Notes under the pieces: generated by a model
Told to the model about the DNA's origin: nothing
Database searches by the model: none
Seen by the model: the letters and a program-made list of their open reading frames with translations, nothing else
Made by a program: the position numbers and the translations under genes
Shown here: positions 1 through 6,491 of the stretch, piece after piece
Numbering within the stretch: position 1 is the stretch's first letter
Layout: every line of letters starts with the position of its first letter
Source: UBA1822 sp963615055
GTDB lineage: Bacteria > Bacillota > Negativicutes > Veillonellales > Dialisteraceae
DNA: 35,631 nt
NCBI GenBank assembly: GCA_963615055.1
Contig: CAVEFO010000013.1
Span: forward strand, 1-35,631
Reading direction: 5' to 3'

Positions 1-55
1 AAAATACCGACCTCCAATCGTTAGAATTTAGGTCTAACTTTTGGGGGTCGGTACA
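1..55 (-). mobile_element. Terminal end of an IS3-family insertion sequence (continues left of window)
   Basis: Read on the minus strand, the element starts TGTACC followed by GACCCCCAAAAGTTAGAC, the TG-start and body typical of IS3-family (IS150-like) terminal repeats. The same 18 bases recur at the right edge of the window in the opposite orientation. Only the outer tip is present, so no transposase can be read. The transposase would be encoded leftward, outside the window, if this is the left inverted repeat. The outer boundary at base 55 is inferred from the TG dinucleotide. The family assignment rests on recognition of the end sequence alone. Confidence 0.6.
6..52. repeat. Long hairpin inside the left IS end
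   Basis: Bases 6-25 and 33-52 are inverted copies that match at 17 of 20 positions, around a 7-base loop (26-32). The arms begin ACCGACC and end GGTCGGT. The structure lies inside the IS end. Subterminal palindromes occur in IS3-family leaders, where they could limit read-through transcription into the transposase gene; that role is inference. Confidence 0.6.
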
Positions 56-151
56 AGGCGCACTTTTTTTGTTGGAAATTGTGATTTGCGGTCTTTTGTC
101 ACATTATAAAATTGTCGGCAAAGGCGACATTTGTCTTTCCTGATTTTCGTT

Positions 152-184
152 CAATTCTCATTTTTTTTGCAAAAGTGAGAATTG
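152..184. repeat. Inverted repeat in the spacer downstream of metF
   Basis: CAATTCTCA (152-160) and TGAGAATTG (176-184) are perfect 9-base inverted copies; the stem can extend inward through a T run opposite AAAA with one G-T pair. It sits about 100 bp beyond the metF stop. There is no T run after the stem in the metF reading direction, so it is not a clear intrinsic terminator. Apart from short words shared with other spacers, bases 56-282 hold nothing else I recognise. Confidence 0.4.
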
Positions 185-282
185 CTATGTGACGCTTAAA
201 GCTAAAAAATATCCGGTGTCTGACTGCCTGATGATCTGACGTCTCGATCTCTGTGAGAACCAAACGCGTATCACGTTTTATC

Positions 283-1155
283 TCACACGATTCCTGCTTT
301 TGTGACGATTTCTTCCACGGCCGGGATGTCATTGATCGGCATGAGGTGGGCGCCGGCGGCTCCTGTTTCTTTCAATTGACGGACGATATCGGCAGCGATG
401 GCAATCCCGGCGGCGCGGCCTTCTTGTTCCATGCGATCCAGGATTTCCCGTGTCACGGAAATGCCCGGGACTTTTTCGTGGAGGTAGAGGGCCATTTTGC
501 AGCTCTTGAGCGGGATGACACCGAAGAGAATCGGGAGGCCGATTTCTTTGGCACTTTTGAGGTATTCTTCGATGCGTTTCTCGTCGAAGACGGGCTGGGT
601 CTGGACGAAATCGGCGCCGGCGGCTTTTTTCTCTTCGAGACGGCGGAGTTCTTTATCGAGGTCGAGCGCGCCGGGATTTCCCGTGGTGCCGATGTAGAAA
701 CGGGTGGGCGCGTCGAGTTTGTTTCCTGCCATATCGTAGCCTTCATTCAAGCGTTTGGCGATACGGATGAGGCCCATGGAGTCGGTCTCAAAGACGGGCT
801 TGGCTTCCGGATTGTCGCCGATTTCGGGCGGGTCACCGGTGAGGGTCAAAATATTGTGGACGCCCAGGGCCGAGGCGCCCAAAAGTTCCGCTTGGAGGCC
901 TATCAGATTGCGGTCGCGGCAGGTGAGGTGGAAAATGGTTTCGAGGTCATAATCTTGCCGAATGATGTGCGAGAGCGCGATGGGGCTCATGCGGAGCTTG
1001 GCCATCGGGCAATCGGCGATGTTGACGGCGTCGGCGTATCCGATGAGGTGAATAGCGTCTTTCTGCGTCTTGATCGGCGAAGCGCTTTTCGGCGGATCGA
1101 GCTCGACAGTGATGGTGAATTGGCCTTTTTCGTGTTTGTCGCGAAGGGTATTCAT
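283..1155 (-). CDS. metF: 5,10-methylenetetrahydrofolate reductase
   Basis: This flavoprotein reduces 5,10-methylene-THF to 5-methyl-THF, the methyl donor used by the MetH encoded just upstream. The 290-aa length matches the MetF family. The N-terminal part has the typical start with FTITVELDPPK, where the glutamate belongs to the conserved active-site strand. Later stretches include LTGDPPEIGD, FYIGTTGNPGA and DFVQTQPVFD, all characteristic of MetF barrels. The ATG at 1155 begins 22 bp after the metH stop, so the two genes are almost certainly co-transcribed. The next gene-like object downstream is the IS end. The enzyme is cytosolic. The assignment is firm; no unusual residues were noticed. 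Confidence 0.93.
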   Translation of the reverse strand: MNTLRDKHEKGQFTITVELDPPKSASPIKTQKDAIHLIGYADAVNIADCPMAKLRMSPIALSHIIRQDYDLETIFHLTCRDRNLIGLQAELLGASALGVHNILTLTGDPPEIGDNPEAKPVFETDSMGLIRIAKRLNEGYDMAGNKLDAPTRFYIGTTGNPGALDLDKELRRLEEKKAAGADFVQTQPVFDEKRIEEYLKSAKEIGLPILFGVIPLKSCKMALYLHEKVPGISVTREILDRMEQEGRAAGIAIAADIVRQLKETGAAGAHLMPINDIPAVEEIVTKAGIV

Positions 1156-1177
1156 GGAAACGGTTTCCTTTCTGAAT

Positions 1178-3544
1178 TTATGTATGACTTATGAGGCGGT
1201 CGGCTTCCCGGACGGCGCAGATGCCGTCTTTGGCGTAGGAGTCGGCGCCGATTTTTTCCGCGTATTCGGGGGTAACAACGGCACCGCCGGTCATGAGCCG
1301 GATGTCGGGGCATTTTTCTTTCAAAAGTTTCACGGCGGCCTCCATTTCGGGTAGGGTCGTCGTCATGAGGGAGCAGAGGCCGATGATGTCCGGTTTCTCC
1401 GTTTCCGCATTGTGGAGTAAGTCCGCCGGGTCGACGTCTTTTCCGAGATCCGTCACTTCGTAGCCGCTGTTTTCCAAAAGCGCGGCGACGATATTTTTGC
1501 CCAGGTCGTGGATGTCGCCCTTGACGGTACAGATGGTGAAGCGTCCTTTCGGCGCGGCAGTCAAGTCAGGGAGAAGTTTTTTCAATGCGGTGGAGGCGGC
1601 TTGCATGGCTTCGGCCGCCATCATGACTTGCGGCAGGAAATAGTCGCCGCGCCCGTATCCGTCGCCAATTGCGGTCATGGCAGCGGTGAGTCCGTCTTTG
1701 ATAATCGTCTCGGTCGAGAGCCCTTCAGCGGCGGCGGTCGGCATCAGCGCGGCCGCTTCCTCTTTTTCTCCGCGTAGGACGGCTTCGCGAATTTTTTCAA
1801 TGGTGGAAACGGGGGCAGCGGGGGCTGTTTCCTTCGTTTCTTTCGTTTCCGTCACGGCGGTGCGGATGAAATCTTTGGCGCCTTCGTCGTAGCCCAATAG
1901 GAGGCGGCCGCAGGCGAAGGCTTTTTGGATGTCTTCGTCGAGCGGATTCACGATGGGCGCGTCCATGCCGCAAGCGAAAGCCATGGTGAGGAAGGCGGCA
2001 TTGATTTGGGGGCGCGCGGGGAGGCCGAAGGAAACGTTGCTCGTTCCCATGACGGTCGCAAGGCCGAATTCTTCGCGGTAGCGCTTGAGGGTGAGGAGCG
2101 TCTCGCGGGCGGCATTCGCGTCGGAGGCCGTCGTCAGGACGAGGGGATCCAAAAGTAAATCTTCGCGGCGAAGACCGTGCGAGAAGGCGACGTCCAAAAT
2201 TCGCCGCATGATTTCGATACGTTCAGCAGCCGTTTTCGGGAGGCCTTTTTCGGAAATGGGCAGGCAGAGGACGGCGGCGCCGTATTGTTTCGCCAGCGGG
2301 AAGACCGCATCCATGAGTTCGTCTTTGGCGCTGACGGAATTGATGAGGGCGCGGCCGGGATAGACTTTGAGCGCGCGCTCGATCACGGCGGGATCGACGG
2401 AATCGATGGAAAGCGGCAGCGGCGAGAGCATAGAAAGATCCGAGACGACCGTTTCCATGGCGGCGGCCTGATCGATGCCGGGCGCGCCCATATTGACGTC
2501 TAGCATATCGGCGCCGGCCGCCTCCTGTGCCAGCGCTTCTTTTTTGACGGACAGGAAATTTCCCGCTTGCAGGTCTTCGCGCATTTTTTTGCGGCCGGTG
2601 GGATTGATGCGCTCGCCAATCTTGACGGGCGGGTAGCCGTTTCCCACATAGACGGTGCGCGTGCGGGACGTGAAGGCGGTGAAGGGGGAAACGGGCGCGC
2701 GGGGCGTTTCGGAAATTTTTTCCGCCGCGTCTTTGATCGCGCGGATGTGGGCGGGCGTCGTGCCGCAGCAGCCGCCGGTATAGGAAACGCCGACCTCGGC
2801 GAATTTGGCGACGTAAGCAGCCATGTCGTCCGGCGTGAGCGGGAAATGCGTCTCGCCGTTTTCCAAGACGGGCATACCGGCATTGGGCTGAATGATGATG
2901 GGTTTATTTGTGACGGCGGCCATTTTTTGCGCGACAATGAAAAGTTCTTCGGGGCCGGTGGAGCAATTCGCGCCGATGACATCAGCGCCCATGGCGTCCA
3001 GGAGAATCGCGGCGGCCGCGGGATCGGTGCCGGTTATCGTGCGTCCGTCTTCGGCAAAGGACATTTGGCAAATGACGGGAAGGCGGCAGGCGGCGTGGGC
3101 TGCGGTCAGAGCGGCGCGCATTTCCGCGATGTCGATGATGGTCTCGATGATGAGGCAATCGGCGCCGGCGTCCGCCAAAGCTTTTGCAAGCCGGTAGAAA
3201 CCGGACGCCGCTTCGTCGAAGGAAAGGCCGCCCAGCGGACGGATGAATTGCCCGGTGGGGCCGATGTCGCCCGCGACGCGGATTTTCGGCGAGGCGGCGC
3301 GTGCATGGGACACGGCAGCCGCAGCGATTTCTTCGACTTTGTCTTCGAGGCCGTATTCGGCAAGTTTCAGCGGGGTCGCGCCGAAGGTATTCGTCGTGAT
3401 GAAATCGGCGCCGACTGCGGCGTATTCCGCATGGATCCGGCGGACGATGTCGGGATGGGAAAGATTTGCGGCATCCGGAGAGATGCCCTGCGGGAGGTGG
3501 TAGCGCTGGAGCATGGTGCCCATGCCGCCGTCAAAGATGAACAT
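1178..3544 (-). CDS. metH: Cobalamin-dependent methionine synthase lacking the reactivation domain
   Basis: It transfers a methyl group from 5-methyl-THF through cobalamin to homocysteine, making methionine. The order of domains is: homocysteine-binding barrel (about residues 1-290) with the zinc cysteines in GANCSTGP and GGCCGTTP; pterin-binding barrel (about 300-570) with GERINPTGRKK and DVNMGAPGID; helical cap; and B12-binding Rossmann domain with DIHDLGKN, whose His is near residue 679. The protein stops at 788 aa right after the B12 domain, whereas E. coli-type MetH runs to about 1,230 aa and carries a SAM-dependent reactivation domain. That domain is supplied by the separate gene at 3726-4391. 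The start ATG has AGAGGA upstream. The 181-bp gap to the upstream gene shows no clear element. Confidence 0.93.
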   Translation of the reverse strand: MFIFDGGMGTMLQRYHLPQGISPDAANLSHPDIVRRIHAEYAAVGADFITTNTFGATPLKLAEYGLEDKVEEIAAAAVSHARAASPKIRVAGDIGPTGQFIRPLGGLSFDEAASGFYRLAKALADAGADCLIIETIIDIAEMRAALTAAHAACRLPVICQMSFAEDGRTITGTDPAAAAILLDAMGADVIGANCSTGPEELFIVAQKMAAVTNKPIIIQPNAGMPVLENGETHFPLTPDDMAAYVAKFAEVGVSYTGGCCGTTPAHIRAIKDAAEKISETPRAPVSPFTAFTSRTRTVYVGNGYPPVKIGERINPTGRKKMREDLQAGNFLSVKKEALAQEAAGADMLDVNMGAPGIDQAAAMETVVSDLSMLSPLPLSIDSVDPAVIERALKVYPGRALINSVSAKDELMDAVFPLAKQYGAAVLCLPISEKGLPKTAAERIEIMRRILDVAFSHGLRREDLLLDPLVLTTASDANAARETLLTLKRYREEFGLATVMGTSNVSFGLPARPQINAAFLTMAFACGMDAPIVNPLDEDIQKAFACGRLLLGYDEGAKDFIRTAVTETKETKETAPAAPVSTIEKIREAVLRGEKEEAAALMPTAAAEGLSTETIIKDGLTAAMTAIGDGYGRGDYFLPQVMMAAEAMQAASTALKKLLPDLTAAPKGRFTICTVKGDIHDLGKNIVAALLENSGYEVTDLGKDVDPADLLHNAETEKPDIIGLCSLMTTTLPEMEAAVKLLKEKCPDIRLMTGGAVVTPEYAEKIGADSYAKDGICAVREADRLISHT

Positions 3545-3725
3545 AAATTTTTTCCTCTTTTCTTTTTTTGTTTTTTTGCTTTGCGGGATACGACTTTCGT
3601 CATTGGGATTTTATTTCGCAGAATCTTTATATCCGCTTTTATCAAAAGTTAACCGCTAGTAATTAATAATTATCTTGTGCCTGCCGCGAAAAGGAATGAA
3701 TGTATTAAACCGGGATCCTTAGTTC

Positions 3726-4391
3726 TCAGATTTCTCGAAACGAACAAGAGACAAGGCTGCAATTTCGGCACGCCTTTCCCGCCGGTTTTGTGGCGCAGGG
3801 CATAAGGCCAATGACGGCGGTGACGGATTTTCGAGGGGTTAGCATGAAATGATCCGTTACGGAAAGGCCGATGGCGTCAGTCCCGAGGAGGCGGCAGAAG
3901 TTTTTTTGCTCTTCGATGGGCCAATCGCCGTAGCCGGGGCTGAATCGGCTCGTGATTCCGGCGCCTCGTTTTTCGGCTTGGCTTTTGATGTACGTCTCGA
4001 GTTCGTCTGCGAGCTGCTCGGTCATGGCCGTCGCGGCAGCATCGAGAAGAAGGCCGCGAACATATCGATTTTCGCGAAAGCAGGCGTCGCTTGCCTCTTC
4101 GATGGCGGATCCCACGGTGACGGCAAGGGCGGTGACGGTGAAAGAATGTCGCAGATGGTTTTGAATGGCGCGTCCGCGGAGAACAAAGGCGGTCTCTCCG
4201 TTTCCCAAGAGTCCCGTTTCCGGATCGTAGGGGAAATGTTGCCAAATTCCGCGTGGCACGGCGAGTGTGCGGGCGTCGTTTACGGCTTCCCGGATTTCAG
4301 TTTCGGGAAACTTTTCTTTTTGCGGAATGCCGGCGTAGCGAAGCATTTCTTTTTCGTCGACAGAAAAAAGAGCGCCGTTGAAAAGCGGCAT
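3726..4391 (-). CDS. Stand-alone MetH reactivation-domain protein
   Basis: This 221-aa protein matches the vitamin B12-dependent methionine synthase activation domain, which binds S-adenosylmethionine and remethylates cobalamin that has been oxidised to cob(II)alamin. Visible family signatures are RFSPGYGDWP, in the position of the SAM-binding RxxPGY motif, and LTPRKSVTAVIG. A C-terminal tail has cysteines in the order C-x2-C-x5-C, as in related corrinoid-activation proteins. It is the first gene of the met operon, starting at an ATG preceded by GGGAGG. A comparable split is known in Thermotoga maritima, where MetH also lacks this domain. It is inferred to act in trans on the adjacent MetH. 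Confidence 0.88.
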   Translation of the reverse strand: MPLFNGALFSVDEKEMLRYAGIPQKEKFPETEIREAVNDARTLAVPRGIWQHFPYDPETGLLGNGETAFVLRGRAIQNHLRHSFTVTALAVTVGSAIEEASDACFRENRYVRGLLLDAAATAMTEQLADELETYIKSQAEKRGAGITSRFSPGYGDWPIEEQKNFCRLLGTDAIGLSVTDHFMLTPRKSVTAVIGLMPCATKPAGKACRNCSLVSCSFREI

Positions 4392-4421
4392 ACCATATCC
4401 TCCCTTCGTAAAATTTTATCT

Positions 4422-4450
4422 ACTATATCATCCGGAATGGCGGCGGTCAA
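4422..4450 (-). promoter_or_regulatory. Promoter of the methionine operon
   Basis: On the minus strand the sequence reads TTGACC, 17 bases, then TATAGT, with TGA directly before the -10 box (extended -10). It lies about 30 bp upstream of the activation-protein start. That leaves a leader of only about 20-25 nt, too short for a SAM or cobalamin riboswitch, so any such control would have to be elsewhere. Confidence 0.7.
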
Positions 4451-4469
4451 ACAAAATGCGATGATTTTG

Positions 4470-4478
4470 TGATAGAAT
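4470..4478 (+). promoter_or_regulatory. Possible extended -10 promoter for the YhcH-family gene
   Basis: TGATAGAAT fits the TGn-TATAAT pattern with one change in the -10 box and lies 36 bp upstream of the ATG. No good -35 box is seen at 16-18 bp. It is back to back with the met operon promoter. Confidence 0.35.
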
Positions 4479-4513
4479 AAAAAATAATTTTGTTGATTCG
4501 ATGGGAGGACAGA

Positions 4514-4975
4514 ATGATTTTCGGAGAATGGAAAGATTTGGAAACGTATCGGGCGCAGCTGCCGCGTGCGGTGTATGAGAGTCTTTTGAAAATGCGCGCC
4601 TTTGATTTTGACGGGCAGCCGGACGGGAAATATGAAATTGAGGGTGCGGGGACGATGTCGGTGGAGTCGCCGATGACGGAGCCGGCGCTCGCCAGAAAAT
4701 TGGAGGGGCATCGCCGTTTCATCGATGTGGTGCTGCTTTTGTCCGGCGAAGAATGGATCGGTTGCCTGCCGCGCGTCGATGCGGGGAAAATGACGGAGGC
4801 GTATGCGAATCGGGATTTGTATTTCTATGAAGGGACGGCGGAGGAAACGCGCGTGCATATGTTGCCGGGGCGTTTTCTGATTTGTTTCCCGGAAGATTTG
4901 CATCGGCCGCTCTGCGCGGGAAAGGACGGGCCTTTGCCGATTCGGAAGGCGGTTTTGAAATTGCCGGTTTGGTAA
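4514..4975 (+). CDS. YhcH/YjgK/YiaL (TabA) family protein
   Basis: This is a 153-aa cupin-fold protein of the family that includes E. coli YhcH, YiaL and the biofilm protein TabA. Members are linked to sugar or sialic acid catabolism or to toxin-antitoxin-dependent biofilm control; the biochemical role is not settled. Family features are the MIFG start, EGHRRFIDVVLLLSGEEWIG containing the conserved Glu and His, FYEGTAEE, and ICFPEDLHRPL with the second conserved His. I chose the ATG at 4514 because GGGAGG lies 7 bases upstream; an in-frame TTG at 4490 has no such site. No sugar catabolic gene is adjacent, so the context gives no substrate. Confidence 0.85.
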   Translation: MIFGEWKDLETYRAQLPRAVYESLLKMRAFDFDGQPDGKYEIEGAGTMSVESPMTEPALARKLEGHRRFIDVVLLLSGEEWIGCLPRVDAGKMTEAYANRDLYFYEGTAEETRVHMLPGRFLICFPEDLHRPLCAGKDGPLPIRKAVLKLPVW

Positions 4976-5229
4976 AAAGCTTGATGGGCTTGATTTGAGC
5001 GGCTCTTGCTTTTTCGGTCTTTCCGATGATGAGCTTTTGAGGAGGGCTTGACGAGGCTTGATGGGAGCGTTTTTAGCTTCTGTGTTTTTTTTCGGCGCCG
5101 GAATTCGGAGAAGGGCCGGGAAAGTTTAGCGTCGAAAAAGCCGCTTTTTAAGCCTTTTCAAGCCGTTCAAGCCTTTTTGTACTTTTATTTCCGCCAAATA
5201 ATGCAAAAGAAAGAAATAATTTCATAGTG
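4976..5229. repeat. Gene-free spacer with repeated GGCTTGA words
   Basis: The 334-bp gap between the YhcH-family gene and the RND adaptor has no convincing ORF. It holds GCTTGAT-type units at about 4978-4994 and 5045-5066 on the plus strand, and three inverted units (AAGCC / TTCAAGCC) at 5150-5178. The same word in the form GGCTTGAAAAG is tandemly repeated at 13298-13335 downstream of yifB. The rest of the spacer, 5230-5309, is the promoter region of the efflux operon. Confidence 0.5.
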
Positions 5230-5262
5230 TGCTATTGAATTTTTCAAAAAAATTTGATAGCA
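5230..5262. promoter_or_regulatory. Candidate operator: 15-bp inverted repeat before the RND operon
   Basis: TGCTATTGAATTTTT (5230-5244) and AAAAATTTGATAGCA (5248-5262) match as inverted copies at 13 of 15 positions around a 3-base centre. The repeat covers the likely -35 and -10 boxes of the efflux operon. This geometry fits a dimeric repressor of the TetR or MarR type. No regulator gene is adjacent, so the protein would be encoded elsewhere. Confidence 0.5.
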
Positions 5263-5263
5263 T
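5235..5263 (+). promoter_or_regulatory. Possible promoter of the RND efflux operon
   Basis: TTGAAT and TAGCAT are separated by 17 bases, about 46 bp upstream of the adaptor start. The -10 box is weak. Support comes mainly from its position and its coincidence with the inverted repeat at 5230-5262. Confidence 0.35.
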
Positions 5264-5309
5264 ATAGGAAATATTCTGAAAAATAAGAAAATTTTCGGGA
5301 GGGAACTCT

Positions 5310-6482
5310 ATGAAATGTAAGAAATGGATGGCCGCTTCGCTTTTGTGTGCGGCGCTTGGGGCTTCGGTTTTCGCAGGCGGCTGCGGGAAACAGAATGCGT
5401 CCGGCATGGCGCAGCAGGCGACCAAAGTCACGACGACGAAGGCGTTTCGTTCGGATACGCCGATTGTGTATGAGTACACGGGCAATATCACGGCGATGCA
5501 GGAGGTGCCGGTGCGCGCGCGGGTGTCGGGCACGGTGGTGGAGAAATTCGTCACGGGCGGTCAGACGGTCGAGGAAGGGCAGCCGCTTTTCCGTATCGAT
5601 ACGCGGCAGTATGAATCGGCGCTCGTCGCCGCGCAGGCGTCCGAGGCGCAGGCCGGCGCGAATTATCAGAATGCGGCGGTGGATTTGGCGCGCTATGAGC
5701 AGCTGATCGGCTCCGGTGCGATTTCGCAGCAAGCGTACGACAGCGCGGCGTCGGCGGCCGAGCAGCTCAAGGCGGCGTATGAAGCGGCGGGCGCGCAGGC
5801 GAGAATCGCGGCGGATAATTTGGATGATACGATTGTCCGGGCGCCGTTTGCCGGCAAGCTTTCGATGGATGATGTGAATATCGGGACATTTGCGACGGCC
5901 GGAAATACGCCGCTTGTCACGATTTCTTCGACGGATCCCGTATACGTCCAGTTTGATATGTCGGAAGCGGAATATTTGGAAATGGCACGGAAGAATACGG
6001 ATCGCGGCGCTTGGGGCGCTAAGTTGAAGCTTCGTCTTTCCGACGGGAAACTCTACGGGGAGACGGGTCATGTCGTGCAGGTGAATCCGGGATTGTCCGG
6101 CGGGCGTATGTCGCTCAAAGCGTCGTTTGAAAATCCGCAGGGGCTTTTGATTCCGGGGATGTACGGCACGGTCATTTCGGATGCGGAGACGGCATCCGGT
6201 GTACTGCTCATCCCGACGCAGGCCGTCATTCAGCTTTTGAATCGGAATCTGGTCGATGTGGTTGAGGATGGCAAGGTCGTGCAGAAACCGATTGAAATCG
6301 GCGGCACATACGGCATTTATACAATCGTGAAATCCGGGATTACGACGGATGACGTCATCATTGTCGAAGGCCAGGGCAAGGTCCGCGTCGGGCAGCCCGT
6401 GGCGCCGGAAGAAATGGAAAAGGAGGCTTTGGCGGCCAAGATTTCCGAGCAGAACCAAGACAGTCACTCGACGGCCAAATAA
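5310..6482 (+). CDS. RND efflux periplasmic adaptor (AcrA/MexA-type lipoprotein)
   Basis: This is the membrane-fusion subunit that links the inner-membrane RND pump to an outer-membrane channel. The 390-aa protein has a lipoprotein signal peptide ending at AGGC, with Cys25 as the lipidation site. Next comes the half-lipoyl stretch VPVRARVSGTVVEKFV, then a coiled-coil hairpin rich in Ala and Gln (about residues 95-165). The second lipoyl half, APFAGKLSMDDVNIG, follows, and beta-barrel segments lie beyond it. The ATG is preceded by GGGAGG. The pump gene follows after 9 bp, so translation is probably coupled. No outer-membrane TolC-type gene lies nearby, so the channel must be shared or encoded elsewhere. 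The substrate cannot be read from sequence. Confidence 0.92.
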   Translation: MKCKKWMAASLLCAALGASVFAGGCGKQNASGMAQQATKVTTTKAFRSDTPIVYEYTGNITAMQEVPVRARVSGTVVEKFVTGGQTVEEGQPLFRIDTRQYESALVAAQASEAQAGANYQNAAVDLARYEQLIGSGAISQQAYDSAASAAEQLKAAYEAAGAQARIAADNLDDTIVRAPFAGKLSMDDVNIGTFATAGNTPLVTISSTDPVYVQFDMSEAEYLEMARKNTDRGAWGAKLKLRLSDGKLYGETGHVVQVNPGLSGGRMSLKASFENPQGLLIPGMYGTVISDAETASGVLLIPTQAVIQLLNRNLVDVVEDGKVVQKPIEIGGTYGIYTIVKSGITTDDVIIVEGQGKVRVGQPVAPEEMEKEALAAKISEQNQDSHSTAK

Positions 6483-6491
6483 GGAGGGGTT

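Noticed and set aside
152..184. metF terminator
   Set aside because: The stem is convincing, but in the direction of metF transcription no T run follows it.
253..1194. 313-codon plus-strand frame opposite metF
   Set aside because: Antisense shadow of a firmly identified metF; no ribosome site.
2567..3652. 361-codon plus-strand frame opposite metH
   Set aside because: Antisense to conserved homocysteine- and pterin-binding motifs, Gly/Arg-rich and without a recognisable domain.
4978..5178. CRISPR array
   Set aside because: The repeated words are about ten bases, irregularly spaced and in mixed orientation, with no uniform spacers and no cas gene.
5244..6467. 407-codon open frame opposite the RND adaptor
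   Set aside because: Arg-rich antisense shadow of the adaptor gene with no family resemblance.
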